A stretch of 10,946 nt of DNA, taken from the NCBI GenBank assembly GCA_001873515.1, contig MNZH01000077.1, positions 1 through 10,946 on the forward strand, read 5' to 3'. The position numbers and the translations under genes were made by a program. This DNA comes from Parcubacteria group bacterium CG2_30_45_37. Lineage in GTDB: Bacteria > Patescibacteriota > Patescibacteriia > Patescibacteriales > GWC2-42-12. The notes beneath the pieces are model-generated. The model worked only from the letters and a program-made list of their open reading frames with translations, had not been told where the DNA came from and made no database searches. This document shows, piece by piece, positions 1 to 6,402 of this stretch (the stretch's first letter is position 1; each line of letters opens with the position of its first letter).

Positions 1-135
1 AAAGACAATGATTTCAGCCATCCCAATTTAAGGGTAATTAAGCGGCTGGAGCGGGCGGGCGCGAAGATTTACCGGACTGATGAAAATGGAACGGTGAGAA
101 TTGAGAGCGATGGCGAAAAAATTAAAGTTAAATAA
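1..135 (+). CDS. C-terminal end of a ComEC/Rec2-like metallo-beta-lactamase-fold protein (partial)
   Basis: Frame 1 is open from the window edge to TAA at 133-135, giving the last 44 residues of a protein that begins outside the window. The tail reads DFSHPNLRVIKRLERAGAKI, followed by YRTDENGTVRIESDG. This pattern, 'HP...V..RL...GA.(I/V)YRTDE.G.(I/V)...(S/T)DG', is typical of the end of the ComEC/Rec2 metallo-hydrolase domain, which is involved in DNA uptake. What is seen is only this tail; the assignment rests on family knowledge. It could equally be a stand-alone MBL-fold hydrolase of the ComEC type rather than full ComEC. The next promoter begins five bases after the stop, so this gene ends its own unit. 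Confidence 0.6.
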   Translation, partial: KDNDFSHPNLRVIKRLERAGAKIYRTDENGTVRIESDGEKIKVK

Positions 136-139
136 CTCC

Positions 140-167
140 TTGCCATTTTTTAAAATAGTGGTATAAT
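140..167 (+). promoter_or_regulatory. Sigma-70-type promoter of the response regulator gene
   Basis: TTGCCA (140-145) is followed after 16 bases by a perfect TATAAT (162-167). A TG one base before the -10 element makes it an extended -10. Transcription would start near 174, giving a leader of about 33 bases before the ATG at 207. No Shine-Dalgarno sequence is visible in that leader; it holds only a weak CGCC/GGCG hairpin. Confidence 0.7.
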
Positions 168-206
168 TTTAAATAATCGCCCAAAGCAGGCGTTATTTAT
201 TATTAT

Positions 207-590
207 ATGGTTACACTTAATAAAAAAATTTTAGTGATAGAGGACGATGCCATGATCAGCTCCATGTATAAAACCAAATTTGCCGCCGATGGTTTCGCGG
301 TTGCTATCGCCGGCGACGGCGAGGCTGGGCTGAAATTGGCCAGACAAAAAAAACCGGACATCATCATGCTGGACGTGATTTTGCCGCGGCTGGACGGCTT
401 TTCGGTTTTGGAAGAGTTAAAAAAAGACTCGGCCACCAAAGACATTCCGGTGATTATGCTGACTAACCTAGGCACGGAAGAAGATAAAGTCAAGGGCGAA
501 AAATTGGGCGCGGTTGATTATTTGGTTAAAGCCAGCCTAACCCCCGGGCAAGTCAGCCAGAAAATAAAAACAGCTTTAAATATTCAATAA
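207..590 (+). CDS. Single-domain CheY-like response regulator
   Basis: This 127-residue protein is one receiver domain with no output domain, so it probably acts by protein-protein contact as the receiver end of a phosphorelay. All the conserved positions are present: acidic pocket E12-D13-D14, phospho-acceptor D56 in IIMLDVILPRLDG, switch Thr T86 in VIMLTNL, and K108 in DYLVKA. Length matches the family (about 120-130). The ATG at 207 is the only start that keeps the full first beta strand (KKILVIEDD), but it has no Shine-Dalgarno sequence. No histidine kinase is next to it, so its partner must be elsewhere. A 42-base gap separates it from the adenylate-kinase-like gene, so the two may be co-transcribed. 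Confidence 0.93.
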   Translation: MVTLNKKILVIEDDAMISSMYKTKFAADGFAVAIAGDGEAGLKLARQKKPDIIMLDVILPRLDGFSVLEELKKDSATKDIPVIMLTNLGTEEDKVKGEKLGAVDYLVKASLTPGQVSQKIKTALNIQ

Positions 591-632
591 CATTGGTCCC
601 ATTGCCGCCAGGTTGTGGGAAGGGATTAGGTT

Positions 633-1709
633 ATGAAAATTTACGAAAAGGATTTTCCTTACATTAAAACTAAGACGGCGGGAGTAACTAAGAAATTCAA
701 CTTAGCCGACCCGGCCGAGCGCCGGGAATATTTTTCCGCCAAAGCCGGCGCGGAAATTAAACTGATTAAAAAGTATTTGGCAGCCAATACTCTCGTGGCT
801 TATTTTTTGGGCAAAAAAAATTCGGGCAAAGGCACTTATTCCAAATTGATGAAAGAAATTTTCGGCGAGGATAAGTTTAACCATATTTCCGTGGGCGATA
901 TCGTGCGCGACGTGCACGCCGCCATGGCCGATGGGCCAAGAAAAGCCGAGATGCTCAAATTCTTGGAAAAAAATTATCGCGGCTACATTTCCATAGAAGA
1001 AGCGATTAAGGCGCTGCTTTCCCGAGACACTAAAACCTTACTGCCCACCGAATTTATTTTGGCGCTTATTAAGATGGAAATCAGCAAAACGCCGAAAAAA
1101 TCTTTGTTTATCGACGGCTTTCCGCGCGAACTGGACCAGGTATCTTATTCGCTGTTTTTAAGCAGTTTGATTGATTATAGGAGCGACCTGGACATTTTCG
1201 TGGCCATCAGCATCCCGGAAGCGGTCCTGGACGAGCGCATGAAGTTCAGGGTGGTCTGCCCGGTCTGCCACACGCCCAGAAACCTAAAGCTGTTTGCCAC
1301 CAAAGAGGTGGGTTATGACCAAGAAAAAAAAGAATTTTATTTAAAATGCGACAACGCGGAATGCCGGGGAGCCAGAATGGTGGCCAAAGAAGGGGACAGT
1401 TTAGGCATTGAAACTATCAGGAACAGGTTGGAATTGGACGAGAAGTTAATTGAAAAAGTTTTTACTTTGCACGGCCTGCCCAAGATTTTATTAAGAAATT
1501 CTTTGCCGGTAACTTCGGCCAAGGAGCTGGTTGACGATTATGAAATTACGCCGGAATATGTTTATGAGCTTGGCGCCGACGGCCGGGTTAAGACCAGCGA
1601 AAGATCCTGGACAATGAAAGACGATGAAGGCGTTGATTCTTACAGCTTATTGGCGCCGCCGGTGGCTTTGTCTTTAATCAAGCAGCTGGCCGGAGTGATT
1701 AAAAAGTAG
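633..1709 (+). CDS. Enlarged adenylate-kinase-like nucleoside monophosphate kinase
   Basis: The core is adenylate-kinase-like: P-loop GKKNSGKGT (60-68), HISVGDIVR (84-92), the DGFPRELDQ NMP-binding motif (161-169), and a LID-like segment with R203 and R206. The LID has a probable zinc site made of C209/C212 (CPVC) and C239/C244 (CDNAEC), and ends with a conserved-looking IRNRLELDEK (262-271). It would phosphorylate AMP or another NMP using ATP. At 358 residues it is far longer than usual adenylate kinases (about 180-220). About 55 extra residues precede the P-loop and about 70 follow the core. The P-loop is also atypical: KKNSGKG instead of the usual GxPGAGKG. AAGGGA lies upstream of the ATG as a plausible ribosome binding site. 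Substrate is unproven; it could be a side branch of the family rather than the housekeeping Adk. Confidence 0.8.
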   Translation: MKIYEKDFPYIKTKTAGVTKKFNLADPAERREYFSAKAGAEIKLIKKYLAANTLVAYFLGKKNSGKGTYSKLMKEIFGEDKFNHISVGDIVRDVHAAMADGPRKAEMLKFLEKNYRGYISIEEAIKALLSRDTKTLLPTEFILALIKMEISKTPKKSLFIDGFPRELDQVSYSLFLSSLIDYRSDLDIFVAISIPEAVLDERMKFRVVCPVCHTPRNLKLFATKEVGYDQEKKEFYLKCDNAECRGARMVAKEGDSLGIETIRNRLELDEKLIEKVFTLHGLPKILLRNSLPVTSAKELVDDYEITPEYVYELGADGRVKTSERSWTMKDDEGVDSYSLLAPPVALSLIKQLAGVIKK

Positions 1710-1731
1710 AATTTGACAAAAAAGCGATGAT

Positions 1732-1745
1732 GTCGCTTAAGCGAC
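1732..1745. repeat. Perfect 14-base palindrome after the kinase gene
   Basis: GTCGCTTAAGCGAC is a perfect palindrome 22 bases after the kinase stop codon. A T-rich run (ATTTTTTATTT) follows about ten bases later, so it may serve as an imperfect terminator, but the U-run is too far from the stem for a standard one. The AT-rich stretch to 1800 holds nothing else I can name. Confidence 0.4.
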
Positions 1746-1801
1746 GACTCCCCATTTTTTATTTAAAATTAGCTATTTTTTTATTTTATTTGCTAAAAAA
1801 T

Positions 1802-1829
1802 TTGATTTTTACGTAATATTTGTTATAAT
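1802..1829 (+). promoter_or_regulatory. Promoter of the leader peptide/attenuator unit
   Basis: TTGATT (1802-1807), a 16-base spacer, then perfect TATAAT (1824-1829) preceded by TGT (extended -10). The start of transcription would be near 1836, 32 bases before the leader-peptide ATG. Confidence 0.75.
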
Positions 1830-1867
1830 TATCCACAGGTAGTAACACTACTATCTTTAAATCAAAT

Positions 1868-1957
1868 ATGATCAAGACAATACAAAAAACTGCTTATTAC
1901 TTTAGCTTCTGGTTTACCACTCGGAGAGCGGTTTTTTGTGGTGTTTTGACTAGTTAA
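1868..1957 (+). CDS. Putative 29-residue aromatic leader peptide of an attenuator
   Basis: Reading from ATG 1868 to TAA 1955-1957 gives a peptide with the central run AYYFSFWFTTRRAVF: two Tyr, three Phe and one Trp within seven codons (1895-1915). Such clustering of one class of amino acid just before mutually exclusive hairpins is the mark of ribosome-mediated attenuation, as in trp, phe and his operons. The stall codons end seven bases before the 5' arm of the antiterminator (1922-1932), which the peptide's own Arg-Arg-Ala codons encode. No Shine-Dalgarno sequence precedes the ATG, a weakness shared with several other genes here. The cue could be shortage of Tyr, Phe or Trp, or a compound that stalls ribosomes; the sequence cannot tell these apart. 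Confidence 0.65.
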   Translation: MIKTIQKTAYYFSFWFTTRRAVFCGVLTS

Positions 1958-2018
1958 CAAGTTAAAACTCACTAGGGAAAACAGACCGGCTCTCCGCAAG
2001 AGAGTCGGTTTTGTTTTT
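1916..2018 (+). promoter_or_regulatory. Transcription attenuator with alternative antiterminator and terminator
   Basis: Three RNA structures compete. The terminator pairs 1985-1994 (ACCGGCTCTC) with 2000-2009 (GAGAGTCGGT), ten pairs including one G-U, loop CGCAA, then TTTGTTTTT. The antiterminator pairs 1922-1932 (CGGAGAGCGGT) with 1985-1996, eleven pairs with one bulged G, and destroys the terminator's 5' arm. Between them 1943-1951 and 1960-1968 form a nine-pair hairpin that contains the leader stop codon. A small hairpin at 1916-1932 followed by six T may be a pause site. Predicted logic: a ribosome stalled at the aromatic codons leaves 1922-1932 free, so transcription goes on; a ribosome moving to the stop codon covers it, so the terminator forms. 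Confidence 0.7.
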
Positions 2019-2056
2019 GGCGACGAACATTTCAATAAAAAAGGAGGAAAAGTGTT

Positions 2057-2227
2057 ATGAGTGAGAAGGTGGAAAGGCGAGATAATCAAATTCCTTTCGA
2101 TCAAATGCGCCTGCTATTGTTGTCGATGGCCGCGATCAAGGAAGGGGACATGGAGAGAGTTGAAAAAATCAGAATAGAAGCGGAGGCGTTGGGCATTAAG
2201 ATGGGGCCTGGCAATAATGTGGCTTAG
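2057..2227 (+). CDS. Unidentified 56-residue protein controlled by the attenuator
   Basis: ATG 2057 follows an excellent Shine-Dalgarno AAAGGAGGA (from about 2039), so translation is well supported although I recognise no family. The protein is charged and almost wholly helix-like. It contains QMRLLLLSMAAIKEGDMERV and then EKIRIEAEALGIKMG, with no Cys, no signal peptide and no membrane segment. It reads like a small soluble helical hairpin. It is the only gene between the attenuator (ending 2018) and a strong terminator at 2249, so it appears to be the sole target of the regulation. It could be a regulator or a protein-binding adaptor; there is no evidence for either. Confidence 0.7.
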   Translation: MSEKVERRDNQIPFDQMRLLLLSMAAIKEGDMERVEKIRIEAEALGIKMGPGNNVA

Positions 2228-2248
2228 TGATTCAGTCATCCATGCAAG

Positions 2249-2290
2249 GCCGCGGCTGTTGTTTTTAACAACAGCCGCGGCTTCTTTTTT
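2249..2290 (+). terminator. Strong intrinsic terminator after the 56-residue gene
   Basis: A perfect 15-bp stem, GCCGCGGCTGTTGTT (2249-2263) with AACAACAGCCGCGGC (2267-2281), has a TTT loop and is followed by TTCTTTTTTT. It closes the attenuated unit before the tRNA promoter. Confidence 0.92.
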
Positions 2291-2297
2291 TATTTTC

Positions 2298-2326
2298 TTG
2301 CTTAATTTTCAATAAAATTTTATAAT
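2298..2326 (+). promoter_or_regulatory. Promoter of tRNA-Pro
   Basis: TTGCTT (2298-2303), a 17-base spacer and perfect TATAAT (2321-2326). Transcription would start near 2333, about 18 bases before the mature tRNA 5' end. Confidence 0.7.
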
Positions 2327-2350
2327 AAAATTACCTAAAATATTTAATCG

Positions 2351-2421
2351 CGGGATATAGTATAATGGTAGTACGCGAGCATGGGGTGCTTGTAGCCCCG
2401 GTCCGATTCCGGGTATCCCGA
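2351..2421 (+). tRNA. tRNA-Pro (anticodon GGG)
   Basis: All four arms fold. Acceptor CGGGATA/TATCCCG has seven pairs, starting C1-G72. The D arm is GTA/TAC around a loop containing GG. The anticodon stem CGAGC/GCTTG closes the loop ATGGGGT with anticodon GGG at 2383-2385 and G37. The T stem is CCCGG/CCGGG. C1-G72, discriminator A73, anticodon GGG and G37 are all proline features. The CCA end is not encoded (next bases are CATACA), so it must be added by a nucleotidyltransferase. The T loop reads TCCGATT, with C where U55 (pseudouridine) normally stands. The variable loop is four bases, and the whole is short at 71 nt. Confidence 0.92.
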
Positions 2422-2447
2422 CATACATAAACTTTCGTGTTCACGGA

Positions 2448-2474
2448 GTGCGTCCGCCTTAAGGGCGGACGCAC
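2448..2474. repeat. GC-rich hairpin GTGCGTCCGCC / GGCGGACGCAC
   Basis: A perfect 11-bp stem with loop TTAAG lies 27 bases after tRNA-Pro. It is not followed by a T run on the + strand; on the - strand the T run precedes it, so it is not a standard terminator in either direction. Its form matches the other palindromes scattered in this window. Confidence 0.6.
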
Positions 2475-2749
2475 GGATTAAAAAAAAGTTTTTAAAATCA
2501 GCATTAAAATCAGCCAAAATTTTCCACTCCTCCCGCCACTCCCAAACCACCTCTCTATTTAGCAAACGGCGGTTCGTTCCAATTTTTTCCGCCAATGATT
2601 TTATTTCGTAAAAAATGAACAATACTTAACGGGCAAATCAATTTACCGGATTAAACGGAAATGTAGTTTTGATTTCAAAACCGCGGATAACATCTTATTT
2701 AAGCTAAATTTTCAAAGTGCGTAAGTCATGTTAAGAATTAAATTGTTTG
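2475..2749. other. Stretch without a supported gene; possible gene remnant on - strand
   Basis: I see no convincing gene. On the - strand a frame from TTG 2622 to about 2475 reads like protein (SLAEKIGTNRRLLNREVVWE, then WREEWKILADFN). However, its continuation runs through the GC-rich hairpin and the antisense of tRNA-Pro, and a stop lies just upstream. It may be a decayed gene fragment or chance. A weak GTTTTGA/TCAAAAC hairpin sits near 2665-2680. No clear terminator for the - strand metal cluster, whose last stop is at 2750, is visible here. Confidence 0.3.
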
Positions 2750-3289
2750 CTAAAAAATAAATTGGGTAATTAAGGAGGCAAGCAAAATTAGGGTGAAAGT
2801 TATCAGCATTGTCTGGAAGGGCATAGTTTTGCCGCGGCGCTTGGTAATAAATTTACTAAGCGGTGATGCCTGGTAAACCAGCATAGCACCGACTAGGGCT
2901 CCGACCAGAAACAGATTAATCAAGTAAGTGCGATTTAGCCATGAGCTGTAGTCACCGCTCCAACTGACGTAGATTGAAGTGTAATCGGCCAAAAGTGTTT
3001 GCAGGGGCAAGACGGTCGTTAGCCAGGAAAACGCAGCGATAACGTTATCTTGCCCGGGCAGATATTTTTTGGTAATCATTTTTCCCAGCCACAGGCCGAG
3101 CGCCACGGCGAAAGCGCCGATTAATAAGCCGGTGGTCAGTCCGTTAACTCCCAGCTTGTAAGCGCCCAAAGCCGCCAATCCGGCTCCGGCCGTGCAAAGC
3201 GGGCAATGCGCCAAGGCGGCGGCCGGAGAAATCAGGGTGGCCAGGCTGATTATGCTGAATAATAATTTTAATTTTGCTCTTTTTCTCAT
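2750..3289 (-). CDS. Membrane protein with an N-terminal HCPLC motif, metal cluster
   Basis: I recognise no named family. The 179-residue protein starts with a basic, hydrophobic signal-like segment (residues 7-27). A H28-C29-P30-L31-C32 motif and the small-residue stretch TAGAGLAALGAYKLG follow directly. About four more membrane segments follow (roughly 47-70, 82-101, 120-143 and 157-178). After cleavage or insertion the CPLC pair would sit at the outer face, suited to binding Cu(I) or to thiol-disulfide exchange. It is the last gene of the cluster, nine bases after the DUF411 stop, so its role is probably linked to metal handling. Function is inferred from motif and neighbours only. Confidence 0.8.
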   Translation of the reverse strand: MRKRAKLKLLFSIISLATLISPAAALAHCPLCTAGAGLAALGAYKLGVNGLTTGLLIGAFAVALGLWLGKMITKKYLPGQDNVIAAFSWLTTVLPLQTLLADYTSIYVSWSGDYSSWLNRTYLINLFLVGALVGAMLVYQASPLSKFITKRRGKTMPFQTMLITFTLILLASLITQFIF

Positions 3290-3298
3290 GCTGGCTGG

Positions 3299-3784
3299 TT
3301 ATAAGCTTAAATACAGCGATGATGAGCTGATGTCAGAAAAACCGGCAATGTTGAAAGTCTCGGTTTTTCTACCCGGCATGCCCGGCGAGCCGGCCGGCAT
3401 TAGCGGTAAAGCGATGCCCGCCAGATTCGGCCTTTCGGCTAATAATTTTTCAATCGCTTCAATCGGCATATGCCCCTCTACTGTATAATTTTCTATTAGC
3501 GTAGTATGGCAGCTGGACAGCCCATCGCTTACGCCGAATTGTTTTCTTATAGCCGGAATATCCTCGGTTAATTTTTCTTCTACCTGAATCCCTGCGCGCT
3601 TAAGATAGCCCACATAGTTGGCGCAACAGCCGCAACCGGCGGAACGATAAACCACGGCGGCTTTTTCTTTGAGCGGGCCGTTATCAGCGACTCGGTTATT
3701 GTTAACCGTTATGATAATAAACGTCGCCGCGATCGCCAGAACCATTACCGCCAACAGTTTTGTTTGACGAAAATTTATTGGCAT
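3299..3784 (-). CDS. DUF411-family metal-binding protein, membrane-anchored
   Basis: The 161-residue protein has an N-terminal hydrophobic anchor or signal (about 9-28), then a DUF411 domain. Its metal ligand candidates are the CGCC cluster (C51, C53, C54) in YRSAGCGCCANYVGYL, C92-H93 in LSSCHT and H105 in VEGHMP. The family signature LAERPN.AG(I/L)A(L/V)P.MPAGSPGM is present at 115-136 and supplies methionines. DUF411 proteins are commonly found beside copper-resistance genes and are thought to bind copper outside the cytoplasm; the exact activity is not settled. It lies 12 bases after copA and 9 before the CPLC membrane gene, so it is clearly in the same operon. No part of the domain looks missing. 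Confidence 0.9.
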   Translation of the reverse strand: MPINFRQTKLLAVMVLAIAATFIIITVNNNRVADNGPLKEKAAVVYRSAGCGCCANYVGYLKRAGIQVEEKLTEDIPAIRKQFGVSDGLSSCHTTLIENYTVEGHMPIEAIEKLLAERPNLAGIALPLMPAGSPGMPGRKTETFNIAGFSDISSSSLYLSL

Positions 3785-3796
3785 ATATTTGCCGCT

Positions 3797-6178
3797 TTAT
3801 CTCATGCCAGCCGAACTCAAGCGGGCGAATTCAAAAAAAATAAAACTAAACAACACTATCATGATGACCGGCGCGGCCAGGGATAGATAGTTGGTTTTTC
3901 CCGGCCGGAAATATTTAAGCGAGAGCGAGTTGGTGACTACGGAAATTGAACTTAAGGCCATGGCCAGTCCGGCTAGTTCTGGTTTTAAGATTAAGCCGGC
4001 GAAAGCGAAAACCCGAGCCGCGATCGGTATGCCGATGACGTTATAGAACAAAGCGAAGAACATATTCTGCTTGATTTTAGACATGGTTTCTTTGGATAAT
4101 TGAATCGCGCTGACCACGTCGTTTAAATCGTTCTTTACTATAACTATACCGCCGGTTTCCATAGCCACGTCTGTGCCCGAGCCCATGGCGATGCCTAAAT
4201 CAGCTTGCGCCAAGGCCGGCGCGTCATTGATGCCGTCGCCGACCATGGCGACAGCCCGCCTGCGGCGGGAATTTCCAATTTCCAATTTCCAATTTCCAAT
4301 TTCTCCGTTTTGTATTTTTTTGACCATATCGGCTTTATCTTGCGGCAGAACTTCGGCCATGATATTATCAATGCCGGCTTGTTTGGCAATGGCTTGAGCG
4401 GTACGCTCGTTGTCTCCGGTGATCATCCAAACTGCTACGCCCATGTTTTTTAATTTGGCCACCGCTTCTCTGGAAGTATCTTTTATAGTGTCGGCCACGG
4501 CCACGGCGCCGATGATTGTTTTTCCCAGGGCCAGTATCATAGCGGTTTTACCCTGATGCTCCAATTCTTTTAGTCTGGCTTCAAGCGGGATAGCGTCAAT
4601 TTGGTTTTCGGCCATTAAAATTCTCGTGCCAAAAAGAATTTTTTCCCCACTTAAAGTCGCTTGAACTCCCTTGCCAGGCACGGCCAAAAAATTTTCCATG
4701 GGTAGCAATTCAATTTTTTCTTTCTCGGCTTTTTTGACAATAGCTTCAGCCAGCGGGTGTTCGGAATGTTTTTCAATTGACGCGGCGATTTGTAGTATTT
4801 TTTCATTCTTAATTTGGATGACATCTGTCACTTCCGGCTTACCTTTAGTAAGCGTCCCGGTTTTATCAAAAATAATGGCTTTAATCTTGCAAGCCGCTTC
4901 CAGGGGTTCGCCGCCCTTAACCAAGATGCCGTATTCGGCGCCTTTTCCGGTCCCGACCATGATCGCGGTCGGCGTGGCCAGGCCCAAAGCGCAAGGGCAG
5001 GCGATAACGATTACGGCCGTAAAAGCCATTAAAGCGAAAGCCAAACTTGAGCCTAAGAGAAAAAACCAGGCGGCGAAAGTCATGATCGCGATAGCAATAA
5101 CGATCGGCACGAAGCGGGCGGAAATGGCGTCCGCGAACGCTTGAATCGGCGCTTTGGAGCCTTGCGCTTCTTCCACCACGCGGATAATTTGCGCCAGAGC
5201 GGTTTCCGCGCCCACGCGCGTGGCCTCAAACTCAAAACTGCCGTTTTTATTAATAGTGACGCCGAACACCATATCGCCCGGGTGTTTTTCCGTGGGAATG
5301 CTTTCGCCGGTGAGCATGGATTCGTCCACGGCCGAGTCGCCTTTAATGATTTTCCCGTCAACCGGAATTTTTTCGCCCGGCCTGACGATTATGATATCGC
5401 CTTTAACTACTTCATCAATGGCGATGTCCTTAACCGCGCCATCGCGGCTGACCCGCGCGGTTTTGGCCTGAAGCCCCATAAGTTTTTTTATGGAGTCAGA
5501 AGTTTTTCCTTTGGCTCTAATCTCCAGCCATTTGCCCAAGACAACGAAGGTTATTAAAAAAGCCGCGGTTTCAAAATACAGCTCCGGAATTTTTTCTCCG
5601 CCTAGTCCGATTAGTGAACTGGTTTGGGCAAAGTAGATGATAAAATAAATTAAGCTGTAAAGATAAGCGGTAGAAGTGCCGATGGCGATTAGGCTGTCCA
5701 TGTTAAAGGTTTTCATTCTCAAGCTTGACCACATGCCTTTATAGAAGCCGTAGCCGATGATAAACTGCACCGGCGTGGCCAAGACGAGCGAGACGATGCC
5801 GAAATAAGGCGGCAGACTAGCCGCGCCAGGCAGCCATTTAAAGAAATCCAAGAGCATGAAATAGAGCATGGGCAGGCTTAAGACCAGGCTGAACATGAAT
5901 TTTTTGAAGTAGTCTTTAATTTCCGCCTCTCTTTTTCTGGCTTCAAATTCCGTGTCTTTGACGTCAACCATCTGGGCTTTATAGCCAGCGTCTTTTACGG
6001 TCGCGATCAAGTCGTTTAGATTGCCGCGGCTTTCATCGTAAAGCACCGAAGCTTTTTCCGAGGCGAAATTAACATTAGCGTCTTTTACTCCGGAGACTTT
6101 TTTTAGCGAGCGCTCAATGATAGTGGCGCAGGAAGCGCAGTGCATGCCGGAGATATGTAGAATGATTTTTTGCGTCAT
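3797..6178 (-). CDS. copA: CopA-type P1B copper-exporting ATPase
   Basis: All P1B features are present in 793 residues. These are one N-terminal HMA domain with GMHCASC (C14, C17), an actuator-domain TGES near 291, the transport motif CPC (394-396), phosphorylated D438 in DKTGT, the nucleotide-domain H474-P475, and GDGIND (647-652). The last two membrane helices carry FYNVIGIP and MALSSISVV, which mark the Cu(I) (P1B-1) subgroup. It uses ATP to pump Cu(I) out of the cytoplasm. The gene begins four bases after the CopZ-like stop, with no Shine-Dalgarno sequence, which suggests translational coupling. Odd feature: residues 624-641 (NGEIGNWKLEIGNSRRRR) are extra relative to the family and derive from a heptamer repeat plus a palindrome, just before the conserved hinge motif. 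Confidence 0.95.
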   Translation of the reverse strand: MTQKIILHISGMHCASCATIIERSLKKVSGVKDANVNFASEKASVLYDESRGNLNDLIATVKDAGYKAQMVDVKDTEFEARKREAEIKDYFKKFMFSLVLSLPMLYFMLLDFFKWLPGAASLPPYFGIVSLVLATPVQFIIGYGFYKGMWSSLRMKTFNMDSLIAIGTSTAYLYSLIYFIIYFAQTSSLIGLGGEKIPELYFETAAFLITFVVLGKWLEIRAKGKTSDSIKKLMGLQAKTARVSRDGAVKDIAIDEVVKGDIIIVRPGEKIPVDGKIIKGDSAVDESMLTGESIPTEKHPGDMVFGVTINKNGSFEFEATRVGAETALAQIIRVVEEAQGSKAPIQAFADAISARFVPIVIAIAIMTFAAWFFLLGSSLAFALMAFTAVIVIACPCALGLATPTAIMVGTGKGAEYGILVKGGEPLEAACKIKAIIFDKTGTLTKGKPEVTDVIQIKNEKILQIAASIEKHSEHPLAEAIVKKAEKEKIELLPMENFLAVPGKGVQATLSGEKILFGTRILMAENQIDAIPLEARLKELEHQGKTAMILALGKTIIGAVAVADTIKDTSREAVAKLKNMGVAVWMITGDNERTAQAIAKQAGIDNIMAEVLPQDKADMVKKIQNGEIGNWKLEIGNSRRRRAVAMVGDGINDAPALAQADLGIAMGSGTDVAMETGGIVIVKNDLNDVVSAIQLSKETMSKIKQNMFFALFYNVIGIPIAARVFAFAGLILKPELAGLAMALSSISVVTNSLSLKYFRPGKTNYLSLAAPVIMIVLFSFIFFEFARLSSAGMR
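4255..4304. repeat. Heptamer tandem repeat plus CCCGCC/GGCGGG hairpin inside copA
   Basis: On the + strand CCCGCC-TGC-GGCGGG (4255-4269) is followed by four exact AATTTCC heptamers (4270-4297) and a degenerate fifth. Three heptamers make 21 bases, so on the copA strand the array encodes a seven-residue period, EIGNWKL. It adds about 18 residues to CopA without breaking the frame. Confidence 0.85.
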
Positions 6179-6182
6179 ATGT

Positions 6183-6386
6183 TTAGATTACGCCGTAGCC
6201 GTTTTTGGTTATAGCTTCTTTTATTTTTTGCTCGTCGATGATTTTTTCATCATAGTCAACCGTGGCCTGGCCGCTCGGAAAATCAACTTTGGCCCTTAAA
6301 ACGCCTTTGGCTTTTAGCAAACTGTTTTTATTAACCGTCGCGCAGGAAGCGCAAGTCATGTTGGTTATTTTGAATTGTATTTTCAT
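6183..6386 (-). CDS. CopZ-like single HMA-domain copper chaperone
   Basis: The 67-residue protein is one heavy-metal-associated domain. It has NMTCASC at 9-15 with metal-binding C12 and C15, and the expected beta-alpha-beta-beta-alpha-beta pattern ending NGYGVI. It would bind Cu(I) in the cytoplasm and hand it to the N-terminal HMA domain of CopA, whose gene starts four bases downstream. The usual G of GMTC is N here and the usual position after CASC is C-A-T-V-N, both mild deviations. Its length is standard for CopZ/Atx1-type chaperones. It starts 16 bases after the cupredoxin stop. Other soft metals cannot be excluded from sequence. Confidence 0.9.
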   Translation of the reverse strand: MKIQFKITNMTCASCATVNKNSLLKAKGVLRAKVDFPSGQATVDYDEKIIDEQKIKEAITKNGYGVI

Positions 6387-6402
6387 AAGATTATTAAGTT
6401 AG

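Noticed and set aside
1862..2104. - strand frame opposite the leader peptide and attenuator
   Set aside because: The + strand holds a coherent promoter, leader peptide, hairpins and terminator; the antisense frame has none of these.
2448..2474. Hairpin after tRNA-Pro as its terminator
   Set aside because: No T run follows on the + strand; the next bases are GGATTAAAAAAAAG.
2344..2622. 92-residue - strand frame as a full gene
   Set aside because: It covers tRNA-Pro on the other strand and a GC-rich hairpin; at most its first part is a remnant.
4671..5144. Long + strand open frame opposite copA
   Set aside because: Antisense shadow of a gene with clear P1B ATPase motifs; no ribosome binding site and composition follows the opposite strand.
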